Shown here piece after piece: positions 26,801 through 41,193 of a stretch of 64,000 nucleotides of DNA (positions are counted from its first letter, which is position 1; each line of letters opens with the position of its first letter). The translations under genes were made by a program, and so were the position numbers. The notes under the pieces were generated by a model. The model did no database searches. It saw only the letters and a list, made by a program, of their open reading frames with translations, and was not told the origin of the DNA. The stretch covers positions 39,218,054-39,282,053 of the forward strand of contig OX328123.1 in NCBI GenBank assembly GCA_946811695.1, given 5' to 3'. Source of the DNA: Gonocerus acuteangulatus. Its lineage: Eukaryota > Arthropoda > Insecta > Hemiptera > Coreidae.

Positions 26801-28562
26801 CTAAAAGAGGGGATCTTTGTAGGCCCAGATATTCGGAAACTTTTCACAGATCCACATTTCACTCAGACCATGAATGAGAAGGAGAAGGAAGCTTGGAATT
26901 CTTTTAAAGATGTTGTTGAGAAGTTCCTTGGTAACGTGAAGGATCCCAACTACAGAAGTATCATGGAACGCATGTTGAAGGCATTTCAATTACAAGGTTG
27001 CAACATGAGTTTGAAGGTTCACTTCTTACATTCGCATGTGGACTATTTTTCGGAAAACTTAGGGGAAGTAAGTGAAGAACAAGGGGAAAGGTTCCATCAG
27101 GACATCCAGGAAATGGAACGTAGGTATCAGGGCAAATGGAACGTAAACATGATGGCTGACTATTGTTGGATGCTGCAGCGTGAATCATCTGAAGAGTCCT
27201 ACAGCCGGAAACAAACACGGAGAAATTTTCAAGAGAAAAAAAAACGTTTTCATAAAAATAATAACTAAATATGCCACTGTTAATTCTGAAGCTGTTATTT
27301 CTACACATTTATGTATTTTGTACAGTAAACAACATTGAAATAACTAAAAGATCATGGAAATAAATGAAAACTCTTATTCGCCAATTCTGTTTTCTTTTAA
27401 TGGTAGTACCTCTGCCCTTACATGAGATTGAACAATTTCCTTACGTGATAAGAGAGGGACTGACCTCATGTTCGGCTTCAGCACGCCAAGGAGCATAGAG
27501 ATTGACCAAAATCATCAAATCAAATTTCAGAAAGATTATTTTTGTAGACCTGTGTTATACTTCATGAGAAATCATTAAGTATTCATAAAGAAACAATTAC
27601 AGATTAAAATTGAAGATACAACAATAAATTTCTTTATGAATCTAGTTTTTACAAAACATTCAACACTATGGTCTCAACAAGTCAACAAGAGTTGCACATG
27701 TATATGTATACAAGGCCTATCGGTTTGTTATCATTGCTTTGTCCCAATACATTATAATCTTATCTTTTTCATCCTTTAGATTGACAATAAAACCTTCATA
27801 TAATTAATTTAATTATTTTTATTAAATTCATTTTAAATAAAATTGAGACATCACCTTATAGACGAAGGAGAAAGAGGAGCGGCTTCCATAAGAGTAGGTG
27901 GAGGAATAGAACTGTCACCACCAACTAGAACAGTTTCTGAACAGTCTTCACCAAAAGTCTCTCCCAAAAAGGCTTTCATGCTGATATCATACCAACTCCC
28001 ACTTTCTGTTAGAAAATGTATGAATTAATAATTAAAGACTTGATTAGTGTATATCATCAAAATCTGAAAATTCAATTTTCATAATTATCCCAACATCTAA
28101 TAGTCGGAGAGCTGGTAACGCACTTTTCATGAAGTGTTTTATGCGCCTTGAAATTTTGCTATAACGTACCTCTTGGGTAGATAAGAAGGTAAGTATGTGT
28201 TTCCTGGACATACCTTGGAACACCAGGTACCAGGCGCATAGGGGAAAGGTGCAAAACAATATTGCCCAAAAATAGTGTTTTATTAAAAAAACAATTAATG
28301 TAAAAAAATTGCAAATTAAGGCAATTTTACAATGAATAATAAAAAAGGCAGACACTTTTAAGGGGGTTAAAATATAAATAAAATAAAAAATTGTTGTGAT
28401 AAAAGTTTTTTCACTCTGGAAAATGATGGTTTTCACATTTGACACTTTGCATTTGTATCAACGATGTAATCAATATGTTTAGATGAGAAATGTTGACGTT
28501 TCATAATCTAATAATAGATCTCCAAAAAGATGATGAAGCAAATTTGTATGTACTTATATACA

Positions 28563-28612
<50 letters not shown>

Positions 28613-29317
28613 ATGATATTTTACATTACATATTTAAAAGTTTTAAAATTAACACAGAAAATTCTGAAAATCCAAAAAAGCTCATTGATATGTTAAATTC
28701 ATTGAGATAAACAAATATTATTGGTTATATTTGTCTAGCAGTGGATACAGGTAGCATTGGATACTGGAAGGACGCTCCCGCCATGAAAGTTAGTTCAGTC
28801 TGTTACAAGCAGTCTGTGAAAAGGTGGCTCCAGTCTCACATGGCAGTCCGTTCAGTTATAATGGAAGATACAGACACATACAGTTGAAGTCTGTTAAAGG
28901 AAGCGTCAGTCTCATGTCTCATCTCTACAGTTCAGTTTACAAGAAGATACAGTCTCATAAGTGCAGTTCAGTGAAAAGAAGATACAGTTGTAAAGAAAAT
29001 CCTGTCCTATGCAGTTAATACCAAGCTTTATATCAGGTAATGCTCGTTTATTCCTATGCCTGGATGTAACTTATCTATGAGTTTTTTTTCTTTTTTATTA
29101 TTTAAAATTATCTTTGTTTTACTTTACTGGACTCGAACCCGAACCCTGAGATAAAGAGTTTTTAAAATTAAATATTATAAAATTTTTATTATATTGGCTC
29201 CTAACGTAGAGGCGTAATGTAAATAAAATTATTAAAAACAAAATTTTTTATTAATATTATAACATTTTGGCACATCAACGTGTGGCTATTAAAAATTATT
29301 TTTATTTTTTATATTAT

Positions 29318-29395
<78 letters not shown>

Positions 29396-31324
29396 TTAAA
29401 TTGCATCGCTGGGTATCAAATGTTTGTTTGGAACGGCTTCTTTCTCCAGCGGTGTCGCTCCTCTCTCCATCGCAATATTTCATCGGGTTCTGACTTCTTC
29501 AGGCTGCTATGTGTCGTCCTCGGTGCTTAACAAGGGAATGATTTTTTCCCGGATTTTCCCTCTTTTATAGCCCTGCTTCGTAGACTATGCAGGCCAATGG
29601 TTTAGGGGCTCCGTGGGCCAATAGGGCTCGAGGGCTGTCTTCGTCGTTCGTCCGTCGTCTGTAGTTCGTCGGTGGTCCGTGTGGGGCGCTGGTCGTCTTG
29701 AGTCCCTGTTTTCTCCTCTATCTTCTTAAGGATGGGCCACGAAATATCCGGGAGGATGAGGCCATCTTCCCTATTGAAGTTCACCGGATGCTTATGTATT
29801 TCGCTGGCTTCTCTAATTAGTCTCCTTGTCATGCTGGTTTGGCTAGGGTCTTGGCTCGGTCGAATAATACTCGCTTGGGCTTGCTTTTCACCAATCTTTC
29901 AGCACAGGATTCCATCAACATTATTAACAAAAACAAATTTCTGGAAGGCAAGATGAGGAACTAGCTGAGCTAGTGCTGACTTCGTGCTACTTTCAATACA
30001 GAGGAGTCTTGTACCAGCAGAAGGATGGTGTGGCCATGGGCAGCCCCCTCTCACCAGTTGTGGCCGATATTTTCATGGAGGACTTTGAAAGGCGGTTAAT
30101 GGAGAAAACCGAACACAGACCTAAGATGTGTCTGAAGCTCTGGCTAAGATATGTGGACGATGTTCTCGCAATTTGGCAGCATGGGGAAGAGGAACTTGAA
30201 AAATTCCTCTTGCTAATGAACAACATGCACACAGCTATCAAGTTCACCGTCGAGGAGAAGGACGGAAGATTGCCTTTCTTAGACCTCATGATCATTAGAG
30301 GAAACAATGGTGAGCTGGAGCACACCGTTTATAGGAAGCCCACGGCCACAGGGAGATATTTACACTCAGACTCACACCACCACATGGGACACAAAATGAG
30401 CCGTTAGCTTGTGCAGTAACTGGACACTCCTGAGGATGGAATTCGAGCAGATGACCAAGGATCTTGTCAGCAATGGTTACGATCGAAAATTAATTTCTCG
30501 AACCATCAAGGATGTGGAAAGCCGACACCGGGAGGAAAACAGCCGGACAGACACGAAACAAAGAACCAGAATCTCCTTGCCTTACGTCAACGGTGTCAGC
30601 GAGAGGCTGGGCAGACTCTTTAGAAAAGAAGAGATAGATGTCGCCTTCAAGCCTCTCAACAAGATAGGGGATTGTCTCGGGAAGAGTAAGGATAAGCAGC
30701 GGTTACAAGACCAGGATGTCTACCTTCTACCGTGCGACTGTGGGAAGGTGTATGTAGGTCAAACAGGTAAGAAGGTGGCCACCCGGATCGGACAACACGC
30801 TGCTGACTACAGGCTGGGGCGCACCAAAACTTCTGCGGTGGCAATACACGGAGAAGAGTGCCCCAAGCAAGTATTATTCGACCGAGCCAAGACCCTAGCC
30901 AAGGAAACCAGCTTGACAAGGAGACTGACTAATTAGAGAAGCCATCGAAATACATAAGCATCCGGTGAACTTCAATAGGGAAGATGGCCTCATCCTCCTG
31001 GATATTTGGCGGCCCATCCTTTAGAAGATAGAGGAGAAAACAGGGACTCAAGACGACCAGCGCCCCACACGGACCACCGACGAACTACAGACGACGGACG
31101 AACGACGAGCCCTCGAGCCCTATTGGCCCACGGAGCCCCTACACCATTGGCCCGCATAGTGTATGAAGCAGGGCTATAAAGGAGGGAAAATCCGGGAAAA
31201 AATAATTCCCTTGTTAACCACCGAGGACGACACATAGCAGCCTGAAGAAGTCGGAGATGAACCCGACGAAATATTGCGATGGAGAGAGGAGTGACACCGC
31301 TGGAGAAAGAAGCCGTTCCAAACA

Positions 31325-31400
<76 letters not shown>

Positions 31401-34287
31401 GTATATATAAACTTGTCAAATTTTGTTGAATATAGCACAAAAATACATTAACCAGGAAAATCCACACAAGGGAATCCTTTTTTTTTTCAGGGCAAAATCC
31501 ATGCTAACCATTTTGCCCAATAGGCTTCCAGGTACTCTTTGTATAAATTTTCTGTTGTAGGGAATTGAATGAAACTATTTTCATGGTGGTATGTTTAACT
31601 GTTTTTGAGAGAAATGGAAAGAACTAGAATTCTTTGATCAGGTAATCTAAAACAATGGGTTGATTGAAAACTTTTTAAATATTTGACATTCATTCAAACC
31701 AAAGTAGATAAATTTTGGGAGTAGAGGAAGTATTGCAATATGAGCAGTTTTGGACTTTTTCTCAAATATCATAAAATAGTAGAGAAATCCTGTAAAGTGA
31801 AGGTGACCATTCAAAAGCTTAATACGTTTTCTACCGAAAGATTCTAGTGTAAATTTCCTTAGTCAAAGAATATTTTGGGGTTCAATTTTAAGCTTTTCAA
31901 GTCAGATCAGGATTAATCATCATATGGTTACACTAAGATGATGCCACTCCTGCGATTCGGAGTATTAACTTTCTCTGCTAGCCTTGGTAATTTACAACAA
32001 ATAAAAATTAAATTATAATAAATATAAATATCTTACCAAGTTTAGAAATAAGATAACTTGAAATGTTTGCAGGCAGTTTAGCACTGCCACCATCAGTATT
32101 TTCTTTGACCTTTCTATATCCCAAAATGAATCCATCTATATTACTGGCTCCGCTGTAAGTCCAATCGACCTAAAAAAAATAAATAAATAAAATAAAACAA
32201 TTTAGATTTTAGAATTTAAGTGGACATTTTTCAAAATATTCAGAGAAGTAACATGTATAATAAATACAGGACCAATAAGGTAGTCTCATTTATTTTGCAC
32301 TATACAGTTTTTTTTAAAGAAGGGCTTTAAACGAATTTAGAAAATAAAATTTCCTGAAAAAAAAAACAGTCTGATATTGAATTTACAAGAAAATTCGTCT
32401 TGACTAAAAATGTTAACTAAGTTCTTAAAATAACTTTATTTTTTTAACTAAAAGAAAAAGAAATAAGGTTGCCCTGGGGACACCACTAAACAATTATTTT
32501 GTATTTTGACATAGGAAATGTAACAGGCAGCTAGAATCTAAAGCCTAGTACACACTGGGACACATTGTTGCGCGCCATTGTTGCAGAGCTGAATCTCAGT
32601 TGAATCTGGATTGTCTTGCACATGTCCTCGTGTATCAGGCGTGTATTGCGGGTCTAGGTGATACAAGAATCTGAGTCCCGCTGGGTCGGGACTCACGGAT
32701 ACATTGTTGCGCAACATTACGAGTGTGGACGTGTTCCGGAGCAGCCCCAAGTCTAGAATCAGCCCCCGGTAGTTCACCGTACAGACTTGTAGTTAAATTT
32801 CTTTCAATGTGTAGACGACTGAATTGACAATAAAGTTAATAGAGGACTTAAAAATGCACATGTTGCTCTGATTATAATTTAATATCATAAATAAGGTTTT
32901 TATGACAACCCTCTGAGCCCCCCTTATATACACCCATGATAATAGGTACAAATAAAAATATATTTTTAGCGTTGTCTTTCTTTTCTTTTTTATTAATAAC
33001 TAAAATAAATACTATGTTGATTTAAAGTTGGGTACATATGATATTATTTATTTAGTTAAAATTTAAATAAATAAATAATATCATATGTATCCAACTTTAA
33101 ATCAACATAGTATTTATTTTAGTTATTAATAAAAAAGAAAAGAAAGACAACGCTAAAAATATATTTTTGTTTGTACCTATTATCATGGGAGTATATAAGA
33201 GGGCTCAGAGGGCTGTCAAAAAAACCTTAAAAATAAATTAAATAAGATCGCTTAGTTTAGAAAAAAAATAATGTTTATTGGATGTAATAGCGTTTTAGTT
33301 GGGTAACTATTTCAAGTTCTAGTTTGTTAGTATTCCATACTCCCTAAATGCTCCCAGCTCCCCTCCCCCCGAAATTATTTCCTATATACACCCGTGCCTA
33401 TTATAAATAAAAAATAAGTTAATAAAAAATAAGTTTTCGTTACTTTAATGTGTGTTTTCAAAACGATGATTATTGCCTCACACACTTCTGGAACAAATGA
33501 AGATATAGTTTGCCTGGAAATTCTAAAAGTATGCAAAAGACTTGTAAACAATTCTTAACTTGCAAGGAACCTTAGAATAGTAGCAAGTTTTACGGTAGGA
33601 GAAATTGAATTTCTAAAGTTTGTATCTTTTTTAAACACCCTTGGTCAAACCATTTGCCAAAGATTCTCAAAATCTTGAGGCCTAATTCTTATAAAGTTGA
33701 TAAATCCCATTCCATCTTTGTCTCAATATGTTTACACACTTTATTGTTAGTTCTGAACAAAATTTTCAACAGCCCCACCTTCTTGGTTTTTTAATTAACA
33801 GTAATATCGATAGAGAAACACCTGCGAGGCCAGCGCCTGAGAAATGTTCGAGGGAACTGGCTATCTAGTGTGGACGCGATACATTGTTGCGGGACAGCCC
33901 CAAAACTGACGCACAACATTGTTGCGCAACTTTGAGTCTCAGTGTGTACTAGGCTTAACAGTGGCAGACACTTTACAGTATCTCTTGACAAAACAGCACA
34001 TTAGGGAGGAATTTTGGATAGTAATATGCTCTGGATACCTGAGCACCTTGTCATTTGCTGGTTGCCATTAAAGGCTAAGTAGGTTTATGGACGATCAGTT
34101 GTCCCACCCAAATCCATCCCTTGACCCTTGAATGACAAAACTAGAAGATAACATTGTTAGTGTGTGTCTATAGGTGAAACAATTCAATAACACATGAATC
34201 TTCTTGCCCCAAGATTGAACAATATTTTTTAAAATATAAAATATATAATATTTATATATATAATATTTTGATATTATTATCAAAATG

Positions 34288-34347
<60 letters not shown>

Positions 34348-37300
34348 CATTTTGATAATAATAAAATCAAGTTTGCATTGGAAACATTGTAACTTACCCT
34401 AATTGCAGTTGAATTAACTGGTGATACTGAAAGAGTTATTGGGGAGAAATTTGATGATCTTGTTGCAGGCAATGTAATGTTAGTCCAATTCTGAGTGTCA
34501 GCGAATACAGGCCACCCAAGTGCTGTAGCAGCCATTACTCTAATCATATATTTTTCTCCGCTTTCCAAACCTAGAATACGCCCAACACAATGTGTTTAAA
34601 AAATTGCCTCAAGTTCAATTAATAAAGAATTCCCTCTTGAGGAGACAGAAACACTGTATCAGAAAAAAAGTAGATGTTCAGCTCTATAAATTTGCAGATG
34701 CTGACAAGATCGTTCAAAAAATTAAAAATTTATAACATTTAATAGAAACATGGTAGAAAAATAAAAATAAAAATGTATCTGTTTCATAAAGAAAAATTAA
34801 AAATAAACATTTGCTATGCCAACAATTTCTCACAACATCACTGACAAGATTATCTGTAGTTTATTGATTATTGAAACTAATGAGTGCCAAAAAAAAAAAA
34901 AAAATGAAATGTAGACTTCTTTTTAATCGATTTTGCTAGGAAAATTCATGTAGTATATATTTTTATTGGTATATATATATATATATATATATATTTATAC
35001 ACACACATGTACATGTACGTATATATATTATACATGTGGACAGTGATGTGGGGTGGGTAAATACCCAAAAAGCGGGTATTTTCAGTTTTTGAGCTTGATA
35101 CAACTTCTTTGAATATTTTTTGGTGCAAACAAGGACTGAAACTTACCCATTTGATCATAAAAACTTAATAAACATGAATACTTACCCAGTAATATTTTAA
35201 AGAAAGTTAAAAGTCTGTCCGGGTATTTCTGGGTATTTACAACTTAATTTATATATATGAATTTACATGATTACTTTTACAGTGGGGAAGGTTAATTAAT
35301 TTTAAAAAGGTTCTAATGAAGCCAATTCAATTATTTAGGACTTATATAAATTTAAAAAAAGCGTCAAAAACATTTTTAATGTTTATTATAATAGTTCAAA
35401 ACCATTTTAAGTGGTTTGTGATCCTTGTTAATAGTTTTTTTTTTTTTTTTCACGGCGCATCTACAACTTGGCCATTAGCGCCCCTTGTTAATAGTATTTG
35501 AAATTATGCTCATACAGTAGTAACAACATTACAGTAAGCGGAAATCTCACCAGAAATGAAAAGGTAGCTTCTTGATGACAGAGTGTTTTGGGTTCGAGTT
35601 GGGAAACTAGTTATCATCCTTGATCCAATTGTTGAACTTATCACTGCCATTCAGTTAAATGCCCCTTTGATCCACACAGTTCATAAGAGATTGTGGACTT
35701 ACTGAAAACTCTTTAACAAGAAACCCAGAATCTTCTCTTAAAAAAACGGAGGGAAAACTTGTGCTAACTAAGTAGGAGAAACGCATTCAGTTTGGTGTTG
35801 GGAACGTACATCTTGCTGCAGACTTGTTGAACTCTTCCATTTGTTTTGTGTGTGAGTTAGGCATAAGCATGGGATTGAAATAAGTTGATCTTCGGAAAGA
35901 CATAGCTGACTATAGGGACCAAGAGGGATTATGGCAAAGATCCTTTGTTTGGGAAGGTCTTGAAGACAATGACAAAGAAAATAATAAAATAAGTCCCATG
36001 TTATGGTGGAGAGGCTTGAAAGGTACATGTGTTTTGATCAATGAGTAGGTAACTTAATTTTTGTTTTGAGAAATTGAGATAATCTTAGACCAAAGTTTTA
36101 GCTGAGGCTACATTTTTGTGAATGCAGTACAGTAGTATCAAATTTAGGCAAACAACTAATTTTATTGATAGTCGGAAGGTCTATGGCAAATTTTCAGGTA
36201 ATAATTTAATATTTATTAACCTCTCAGTGATCCTATTTTATAATTTATTATTGTTTTAATAGTTTCTCAGTGTTTCAATAGCTCTAAACTGGCAAGATCC
36301 ATGACATTTTACTATATTAGATTACTAAGTCGCGGTTTAGTTAAATACCTTAAATACCCGGGTATTTATGAAATTGGGTATTTACCCTGGGTATATACCC
36401 TGGGTATTTACCCTTAAGAATAAATACCCGGGTATTTTACAACACCGCATGTGGAACTTACTTACTTCCCATTTTAAAATAATTCAATATCTAAAGTTTT
36501 TATTACTATAATTATTTGTCGGTGGTTTCTTTCCTTCAACATTTGGAAAAGAGCAAATCGCTACTTTCACGAGCTCTTAAATAAATTAATCGATTTTTAA
36601 ATTTTAGAGGAGGTAATCAACTTATGAACTCCTTTTATATGGAATAAAGGTATGAAGTTGAAAATGCTCAGTACAGGGCAGAATACCAACCACATTTTTA
36701 TATGGTAAAAAAAATAAATGGCAGTGGTTCTCTTTTTACCTAAATTAAAATATCACCATTGCAATGATTGTGTATAATTACAGAAAAAACTAGAAACATT
36801 GTCACAAACTGATGTTTAGCTGAACCAAAAATTAAACTTTAAAACAGGAAGTAGGGATTTAAATATGATGTGCTTTAGTTTCTCTTACCAGATATTCGAT
36901 ATTGATTGAAATAGGCAGGCAGTACTTCAAAATTTACAGAGGACTGATTCGCACGCTTCCACTGGACCTTATAATTTGTAATAGCGCCTCTAGCTTCATT
37001 AACAGGAGGTGGAGACCAAGTCACAAGAAGGCACTGAGATCCAGTAATGCTAACATTCACTTGTGGGCCACCAGTCGGAACTAAAAAAAAAAAAAAATAC
37101 TCTTATCGCTATAGAAATGAAAATTAATAGTTACAAAAAATAAATTGGGTTATAAAAGCATTGAAATACAAAAGGAAAAATTGTTAAAGAATGACAATTT
37201 AAATTCATAGCTTTTTCCCCCACTTGCAACATATTTTATTAACCTTCATCAGACTCATGGCTCAGTATTCCTCTGATCCTGCATAAAATAGAGATTGGAG

Positions 37301-40300
37301 AGAATAATCCATCCCAAAAAGATCTGTGTTAAGAGTAAGGCCCGGTACACACTGAAGAAACTGGTTTCATGAAACTCGAGTTGCTTGCAATGCATAGATA
37401 GAAAACCAAAGATTGGTGCACCCAGAATTTCTTGAAACTTTAGGCCTCGTGCACACTGAAGAAACCGGTTTTGTGAAACTCAAGTTTCTGCACACACAGT
37501 TTCAAGAAATCGATTTAACGAATTTCATGAAAACGATTTAATGAATTTCATAAACCCGGTTTCATGAAATCGGTGAAACTCTGTGTGCACCAACCTATGG
37601 TTTTCTATCTATCGGTTGCAAGCAACTTAAGTTTCACAAAACCAGTTTCTTCAGTGTGCACCGACCCAAGAGATAAAAAAAAAGAAAAAAAAAAAAAAAA
37701 AAGAAATTATGATTATTGCCAATGACCACAATGCTCGAAGCATTATTACATAAAAATATTATATTATTTTTAATTACAGGAATAATCAATGCAGATATTA
37801 ATAAATCTGAATCATCCATAGTAATATGATAGTCAGAATAAATGAAATTTCAAAGTTAATTTTCATAATATTTTTATTTAGATGAAATGCCTTAAAGTGC
37901 TAAACAATTACAAAAACCTAATATATAGTAAATTAAACTTAAACACCTCAAAAACCATTTAATAAATACATCAAGTATTATTAATTTCTTGTTTAATAAA
38001 TAGATTTTCTTTAGGACAGGCTATTTAAGCGTTATCGTCCTTTTTCGACCAAGAAAATAATAATGTCCTTCCCTTTTTTTTCAAAAAAGAAAAGCTATCA
38101 CCCTGGGAAAACAAGCTCATAACCCAAATATTGGGATGCAACTTAAAAATCATGGCCACCCTGTACTTAATTTGAAAAAATAAATAAATACAATTTTATG
38201 TAATTTCCTTAAACTAATATTTTTACACCTGTTAAATTTGCAATATCCTTTAAAAATTTTACTCACTCTAAAAAATGCAGCGATCATTTTTTATTCTTTT
38301 CGCATTCTGACAGTTACAGATGTATACTCATTGTCAAAGATTCAAACCTTGTTTTGAGCCTTATCGGCAGATCATAATAGTACAGCCAAGTTTCATCCCC
38401 TCTCACTATGCTGTTCATATATGGAGATTGTCGCTTATCAAATAGTTTCAGCATAATGTGCACCAAGTCACACTATTAGTCACTTTCTCTTTTGCCAGGC
38501 TATGAGGCAGGCGAAGACAGCAAAGATTCTTCACTTTTATATAGTCTTTCAGATACAAATGAATTAATGCTGCTTGAAGGTGTATGGCTCTCAAAGACTG
38601 TATAGCTCAATCGCAGTCTTCACCAAGAATTGTCTTCACAGCAAAAATGTTCTCCTCAGTTATTTACGTTCACAGCCTTCCTATTATCCCAGCATCCTCA
38701 AAAGTGAAATTGCCCCTTTCAAATTCCTCGTAGCCCCTGAAGACAGTCGTACGATGTGAACAATCATTATTCAATGCAAGATTTAATTTGTCTATGCTAC
38801 GACTTCAGTTAAAACCATATGCAAAATAATACTTCTACACTGCCCTCACGTCACTATGTTACCGTGATGCCAAAATAGAACCGTTAATCTGTCACTGCTA
38901 ATGAACAACTGAGCCCAGAAGTGTGGTATTGGCTGACATTATCTAGGTCACATTGTAAAACCTTTGTGATACTATTTGTGTGTTCCTTATAAGGACTAAA
39001 AAGTCCGACTCGCAGGAACTGCATCATCTTAGCGCGGTTCCTGCTCATATCCCTATTGTCATTTGAAAAGCTTAGAATAGAAACAGATCATATTTTCCTC
39101 GGCTTTTGTTCAAAGGGCTTTATGACTTTACCCGGTCGGGTCCGCCAGACCCTAGAATCCTCTTCTACCGATACTTCGTTTCATACGTTTCAATGAACTG
39201 GAAAATATCAAAATTTTTCACATATCCCTGTGTTCTTTTACTATAGTAATAATTCTACAAATAAAATCAATTAAAAAATAAAATAAAAAAAACCAACACC
39301 ATGAAGGCAATTGTAAATATTCAAAGGACGTCATCGAATCTCTTTCTCTTGGCAAGCTATATTTCTAACAATGAATTCTTTTTCTTATTTTGCCTAATCT
39401 GTTTTATTGTCAAATACATTATCCAACTATAAGCAATTAAAAAATAATACGGAATAAAAACAGTCAAAAAGAACCGTTCGAATAAACGAAATCAATTACT
39501 TCAAAGTTTAAGCACTTATTTCTCCAATTGACATCAACTTATCAAAAATTGTTTCAGAGACTTTTTTTTAGAGAATTTATAAAGCTTTCAAATAATTTCT
39601 ATCCACTTATCACGATTTCCCAACCGTGTTCGAGATATTAATACGAAGTTCCCAAAACTTTTCATGTCTGTTCATAAAATATTTTAGTCTAACCCTGCCT
39701 TAACTCCAAACGTAACCAAAAGTTTAACATGTTAGTTTTGATGAAATTCAAACATGCAAAAAATGTTTCACCTGAATCCCATGATTCTAAGTAACCAAAC
39801 CAAAAACTTGATTTAACAACTTTTTTCCCCCGATTTTCTCAGAAACGGTTGAAGCTATCGCCTTAAAAATGGTTTCATTCGTTTTACTAGCCCAAGAAGC
39901 CTATAAAACGAGTACTTACAAGCATTTGAACTCAAAAATGTAAGCGTTACGATTTTTTTTTTTGGGGAGATGGCCCCAAACGCCATCTTTCAGTGGGCGG
40001 ATTTTGCCAGTTAACGAACTTGACCTTTCAAATTGGATCTATTTTTATTATATTTGCATTATATCTCAGGGTTCATTTAAAATTACCAAACTCACCACAT
40101 ACGGATTTATGAATAAAACTATTTGAATAATTAATTTAATTTAATAAATTTCCTGAAAGAAAAGCATGAGAAATATATTATTAGAACCACTTCTTACCAT
40201 CTGTCCTTTTATGTGTTGAGGCCATATTAAATACCAGGAGAAAGGTTCATTATAAATAAAATAGAGTTGGAAACAAATGACTTATATTGAATAAAAGATT

Positions 40301-41143
40301 TGGCATGGCTGTGATATAAAATAAAATACAAAAAAGAAAAGGTGCTTGACTCACATAATTGTATCAATGTTGGGTTATTTAAGAAAAGTTAGAACATAAT
40401 TAAAATATTAACTTATATATTAAAATATAAATACTGGCCATTATGAAAATTTTAGCTAGTTTTTGAATTTAATTGAAGACTGGCAGTTATTGAGTTATAC
40501 TCAGCTTTATGATACGGATGATGTTCTGGAAGTGAAGAGGTAGACTGGTTGTAGTTATGTCAGCATGTTGAGGAGAATGATGGTCGGCTGCTAGATCATG
40601 GAGTGGTGTCTGGCCATCAAGTGAAGATGAAGTGAGAGCTTGGTGTCGGCTGACCAGCTGGTTCTGCAGGGAGATCGTGTGCCCTTCGTCTCTGGCGCTC
40701 GAATGAGCTCATGTGTCCTCCGCCTCTGGTGCTCGAATGAGATCGAGTGGTGGGGGAAGGCCCTTTTTATAGAGGCGTTACTCCCACCATACCAAGGGTG
40801 TTTGTCTTCATCGATCGCCACCTGGATGTTCAAAGGGCATCTTTTGGAAGCACCTCTATTCTTATCTTCCTGGGAAACTTGTATACCTTATCGCTCCTAG
40901 CCGAGATATTTGGACTCTTCTTTTATTTCACACTGCCTTTTTTTAAAAAAAATAAATACTGCCAAGCTAAGCACTGCCTATTGCTATCCCTTTTATTACT
41001 CTTTTATTTATTTAATTGGTTGACAAAAGATAATATTTGTGATGGACTTATGGAATATAACTTAGCCTTTATTTTGAATAGGAATGCTACTCTTTGCTAT
41101 GCCAGAAACTGGCTCTTTCTAGAGCACCCCCTTATAGATCATT

Positions 41144-41193
<50 letters not shown>

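Larger units (their letters stand above)
29392..31328 (+). mobile_element. Penelope-like retroelement, 5'-truncated, with inverted partial copy
   Basis: The plus-strand body (29880-31328) carries reverse transcriptase and GIY-YIG parts. The left segment (29392-29879) is a reversed copy of its 3' end, matching about 30861-31328. This facing arrangement is characteristic of Penelope-like elements. Both outer ends, AACAAACA on the right and its complement on the left, run into (TA)n tracts (29322-29391 and 31329-31399). Confidence 0.88.

Noticed and set aside
26521..27308. Minus-strand open frames opposite the transposon-like gene
   Set aside because: They are antisense shadows of a conserved plus-strand frame.
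28044..28445. A 133-codon open frame on the minus strand next to the FN3-3/FN3-4 exon
   Set aside because: The residues are dominated by Phe, Ile and Lys as expected from AT-rich sequence, with no domain, splice logic or family match.
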